Shown one piece after another: positions 36,905 through 37,875 of a DNA stretch of 37,875 nt (its first letter is position 1; every line of letters starts with the position of its first letter). The stretch comes from Gallibacterium salpingitidis. GTDB lineage: Bacteria; Pseudomonadota; Gammaproteobacteria; Enterobacterales; Pasteurellaceae. Location of the stretch: NCBI RefSeq assembly GCF_001678495.1, contig NZ_JTJL01000045.1:1-37875 (forward strand), written 5' to 3'. Under the pieces are notes generated by a model. The model was not told where the DNA came from, did not search any database, and saw only the letters and a program-made list of their open reading frames with translations. The position numbers and the translations under genes are program-made.

Positions 36905-36908
36905 TATT

Positions 36909-37544
36909 GTGTCAACAAATGAATTCAAACTGAATTATCATAAAACCCGTTTTTTAATGAGTGCAGCAAACATTACTCAGTTACCTGCTGATGCAGGCGT
37001 AGAAATTGCCTTTGCGGGCCGTTCTAACGCAGGTAAATCAACTGCATTAAATACACTTGCCAACCAAAAAACATTAGCAAAAACTTCAAAAACACCAGGA
37101 AGAACACAATTAATTAATCTCTTTGAAGTTAGTGAAAATTGTAAAATTGTGGACTTACCAGGTTACGGCTATGCCGCAGTCCCTGAAAAATTAAAACTAC
37201 AATGGCAAAAATCATTAAGCGAATATCTACAAAAACGTGAATGTTTAGGCGGCGTGGTTATTCTGATGGATATTCGTCATCCGCTCAAAGATCTCGATCA
37301 ACAAATGATTCAATGGGCGGTTAATGCCGAATTACCGATCCTACTGTTATTAACTAAAGCAGATAAACTTAGCCAAAGTGAGCGTAGTAAACAGTTAAAA
37401 TTGGTACGAGAAGCAATCCTACCTTTCCAAGGTGATATTCAAGTCGAAGCCTTCTCCTCACTCAATCGTTTAGGCGTAGATAAACTCGCCCAGAAGTTGG
37501 ATAGTTGGTATAGCTTATTTGAGCCAAATAACCAAGATCAATAA
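36909..37544 (+). CDS. engB: Ribosome-biogenesis GTPase EngB (YihA/YsxC)
   Basis: An essential small GTPase for large-subunit assembly in many bacteria. The 211-residue product has G1 GRSNAGKST, the family segment [12 protein letters not shown] (G2), G3 DLPGYGYA, G4 LTKADKL and G5 FSSLNR. I chose GTG 36909 (AAGGA 7 bases upstream), which gives a length and N-terminus matching E. coli YihA (210 residues). The upstream ATG at 36864 would overlap the DUF805 gene. It is followed by a strong terminator. Confidence 0.95.
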   Translation: MSTNEFKLNYHKTRFLMSAANITQLPADAGVEIAFAGRSNAGKSTALNTLANQKTLAKTSKTPGRTQLINLFEVSENCKIVDLPGYGYAAVPEKLKLQWQKSLSEYLQKRECLGGVVILMDIRHPLKDLDQQMIQWAVNAELPILLLLTKADKLSQSERSKQLKLVREAILPFQGDIQVEAFSSLNRLGVDKLAQKLDSWYSLFEPNNQDQ

Positions 37545-37549
37545 ACAAC

Positions 37550-37576
37550 AAAGCCCAAACAAACGTTTGGGCTTTT
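37550..37576 (+). terminator. Rho-independent terminator after engB
   Basis: AAAGCCCAAAC (37550-37560) pairs with GTTTGGGCTTT (37565-37575) around a 4-base loop, with a T-run at 37573-37576. Confidence 0.93.
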
Positions 37577-37586
37577 CAGACCGCTG

Positions 37587-37629
37587 ACAAACCCACCTTT
37601 CCAAAATCATTTGATAAAAGTGGGTTTGT
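37587..37629. repeat. Inverted repeat next to the insertion-sequence fragment
   Basis: ACAAACCCAC (37587-37596) is the reverse complement of GTGGGTTTGT (37620-37629), followed by a T-run on the plus strand. The pairing extends three more bases with one bulge. It lies between the engB terminator and the transposase stop, so it is probably part of the element's end (subterminal hairpin or transposase terminator). Confidence 0.6.
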
Positions 37630-37664
37630 TTTTTTACTTTGTCGCTTTTCTCTTGCTTTTCCTT

Positions 37665-37874
37665 TCAGATAACGCTGCAAGCGGTGATTTTCTCTGATTG
37701 TTTTACCCATGCCTCAAACAAGCAAAATTGGCGCCATAAATAAGACAAAAAAGCCCATACCACTAGGGCAATTTTCTTGATATTTTGTGCCATTGCCGCA
37801 AGGAAGCATTGCATTTGCACGTTGGCTAGCCCTCTATAACGAGCATAGCGATGTCCGTGATGTTGTTTTGCATC
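37665..37874 (-). mobile_element. Insertion-sequence transposase, C-terminal part (cut by window edge)
   Basis: One minus-strand frame runs from the window end to a TGA at 37665-37667 (69 residues seen). It begins DAKQHHGHRYARYRGLA and continues VQMQCFLAAMAQNIKKIA. The YARYRGLA...QCFLAAMAQNIKKI pattern matches the C-terminus of DDE transposases of the IS1182/IS5 type. The rest of the gene lies outside the window, so whether it is intact is unknown. Downstream, 37587-37629 carries an inverted repeat likely belonging to the element end. Confidence 0.8.
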
Positions 37875-37875
37875 C

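Noticed and set aside
36864..36908. Early start of EngB
   Set aside because: Overlaps the DUF805 coding end; GTG 36909 has a Shine-Dalgarno and matches family length.

Overview
The window looks like a chromosomal segment of a low-GC gammaproteobacterium, most likely a Pasteurellaceae relative. The proteins resemble Haemophilus, Pasteurella and E. coli orthologues. rpoN and hpf are missing between lptB and ptsN, as expected for that family, and the recA promoter has the same layout as E. coli recA. One feature does not fit: reading both strands by eye I found no exact copy of either standard Pasteurellaceae DNA uptake sequence. The species is therefore left open.

Layout, left to right. (1) 1-6021: recA and recX on the minus strand behind an SOS promoter, divergent from mutS-argF-ridA, which end in a strong terminator. 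(2) 6054-9746: a YqhD-type aldehyde reductase, an unrecognised single-span membrane protein followed by a 27-codon ORF, and a PTS IICB permease of the GlcNAc/glucose family with a good CRP site. (3) 9790-15125: an accessory metabolic block. It holds a membrane-anchored metallo-beta-lactamase-fold hydrolase, then a reductase set (aldo/keto reductase, NAD(P)-binding protein, cupin, SDR) divergent from a LysR regulator. The 3' end of a second cupin gene is left as a remnant. (4) 15144-22057: yicC, pssA, a YfiF-like SPOUT protein and dnaE. (5) 22147-28891: the mla phospholipid-transport operon with ibaG, divergent from lptC-lptA-lptB-ptsN-rapZ, so two envelope lipid-transport systems sit head to head. 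(6) 28903-31169: tRNA-Arg(CCU), then a 679-codon AlbA_2/HATPase gene carrying seven in-frame 21-bp repeats. This is the most island-like gene in the window. (7) 31184-34753: tadA, the glutamine amidotransferase yafJ, and a LysR/reductase divergent pair whose intergenic region holds a decayed copy of a LysR helix-turn-helix and a 19-bp palindrome. (8) 34863-37875: eno, a DUF805 membrane protein, engB, and the C-terminus of an insertion-sequence transposase cut by the window edge.

Most of the window is housekeeping: DNA repair and replication, envelope lipid transport, arginine metabolism, glycolysis and tRNA modification. The best candidate for something undescribed is the tRNA-adjacent AlbA_2/HATPase protein with its length-variable repeat linker and a perfect 18-bp palindrome upstream. 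Secondary candidates are the two LysR-linked reductase modules with gene remnants and the orphan membrane protein at 7393-8004.
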